In this document: positions 5,813 to 6,304 of the stretch, piece after piece
How the letters are laid out: the number at the start of each line of letters is the position of its first letter
Position numbering within the stretch: the first letter of the stretch is position 1
From: REEB95 sp035632395
GTDB taxonomy: Bacteria > Pseudomonadota > Alphaproteobacteria > ATCC43930 > CGMCC-115725
Direction of reading: 5' to 3'
Length of the DNA stretch: 6,304 nt
Assembly: GCA_035632395.1 (NCBI GenBank)
Contig: DASQGX010000065.1
Span: 1 to 6,304 of the forward strand
The notes under the pieces: generated by a model
What the model was told of the DNA's origin: nothing
What the model saw: the letters and a program-made list of their open reading frames with translations, nothing else
The model's database searches: none
Program-made: the position numbers and the translations under genes

Positions 5813-6304
5813 ATGACCATCGTCAGCCGCCGCGCCGGTGCCGCCTACGCCCATGACATCGTCATGGCGGCGATCTCGTTCTGGCTGTCGTTCTATCTGC
5901 GCGTCGGCGACGACATCGCGCATTATTCGCACGAGCTGATCTGGGCCTACGACATCGCCTTCGCGGCGACCGCGGCCGTGGTGTTCTACGCCTCGGGTCT
6001 CTATCGCGGCATCTGGCGTTACGCCTCTCTGCCCGATCTCATCGGCTTGGCGCGCGCTGTCACGCTCGTCGTGCTGATCTATTTCCCGCTGATGTTCCTG
6101 GTGACGCGCCTCGAGGCGCTGCCGCGTTCGATCGTCGGCATCAACTGGCTTGTATTGATGGCGCTGCTCGGCGGTCCGCGCTTTGCCTATCGGCTTCTGA
6201 AGGACGGCAGCCTGCGGAATATCCTCCGCACCGATACAGCGCGCGCCTCCGTGCCGGTACTGCTGATCGGCGCCGGCGAAGGCGCCGACCTTTTCATCCG
6301 CACG
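5813..6304 (+). CDS. Nucleotide-sugar 4,6-dehydratase, FlaA1/WbpM/CapD type (partial, 3' end beyond window)
   Basis: The frame stays open from ATG 5813 to the last base: 164 codons, no stop. The sequence has the N-terminal membrane domain of the long WbpM/CapD-type enzymes, with four hydrophobic segments at about 13-30, 44-60, 80-98 and 106-121. Their diagnostic SGLYRGIWRYASLPDL lies at 61-76, with GPRFAYRLLK at 121-130. The start of the first Rossmann-like domain follows, VPVLLIGAGEGADLFIR (147-163). Full-length relatives run to about 600-660 residues, so most of the protein, including the second Rossmann domain with the catalytic residues, lies outside. The family converts UDP-GlcNAc to UDP-4-keto-6-deoxy-HexNAc, which would feed the reductase at 1565 and the transferase at 555. 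No in-frame start codon lies between 5762 and 5813, and no strong Shine-Dalgarno is visible. The membrane-bound form argues against soluble FlaA1/PseB. Confidence 0.92.
   Translation, partial: MTIVSRRAGAAYAHDIVMAAISFWLSFYLRVGDDIAHYSHELIWAYDIAFAATAAVVFYASGLYRGIWRYASLPDLIGLARAVTLVVLIYFPLMFLVTRLEALPRSIVGINWLVLMALLGGPRFAYRLLKDGSLRNILRTDTARASVPVLLIGAGEGADLFIRT

Noticed and set aside
1..6304. CRISPR arrays, tRNA or rRNA genes, insertion sequences, defence systems
   Set aside because: No spaced repeats, no transposase or phage-like reading frame, no terminal inverted repeats and no RNA-gene signatures were seen. The window is accounted for by glycan and envelope genes.

Overview
The window is GC-rich, and its genes use codons ending strongly in G or C. 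Gene content, tight packing and protein style point to an alphaproteobacterium, most likely of the Rhodospirillales/Rhizobiales type. That is an inference from style and motifs, not a phylogenetic result. The window is one end of a cell-surface polysaccharide (O-antigen or related glycan) gene cluster.

Layout. Positions 1-157 hold at most the last codons of an upstream gene and a small hairpin. A short gene for a secreted protein of unknown function follows (158-469). A gap with a strong GC-rich hairpin (506-529) separates it from a compact forward run of four genes. These are a WecA/WbpL-type polyprenyl-phosphate sugar-1-phosphate transferase (555-1547), an NAD(P)-dependent sugar epimerase/4-ketoreductase (1565-2536), a multi-spanning O-antigen ligase/polymerase (2544-3773) and a GT4 glycosyltransferase (3763-4914). 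The gaps within this run are 17 nt, 7 nt and an 11-nt overlap, which suggests one transcript. An ElyC/YdcF-like DUF218 membrane protein lies on the minus strand (4911-5690), and its stop codon overlaps the last stop of the forward run. A 122-nt divergent spacer leads to a second forward gene, a FlaA1/WbpM/CapD-type nucleotide-sugar 4,6-dehydratase (from 5813), which is cut off by the window end after 164 codons.

How they fit together. A WbpM-type dehydratase turns UDP-GlcNAc into a 4-keto-6-deoxy sugar. A 4-ketoreductase of the type at 1565 can reduce this to UDP-QuiNAc or UDP-FucNAc. A WbpL/WreU-type transferase (555) can place that sugar-1-phosphate on undecaprenyl phosphate. The GT4 enzyme would then extend the chain, and the Wzy_C protein would polymerise it or ligate it to its final acceptor. 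The DUF218 protein belongs to a family whose E. coli member ElyC is linked to lipid-carrier and envelope homeostasis. The window therefore looks like a recognisable 6-deoxy-HexNAc-initiated glycan pathway, not a clearly new system. The less explained parts are the orphan secreted protein, the two hairpins, and the inverted DUF218 gene within the locus.
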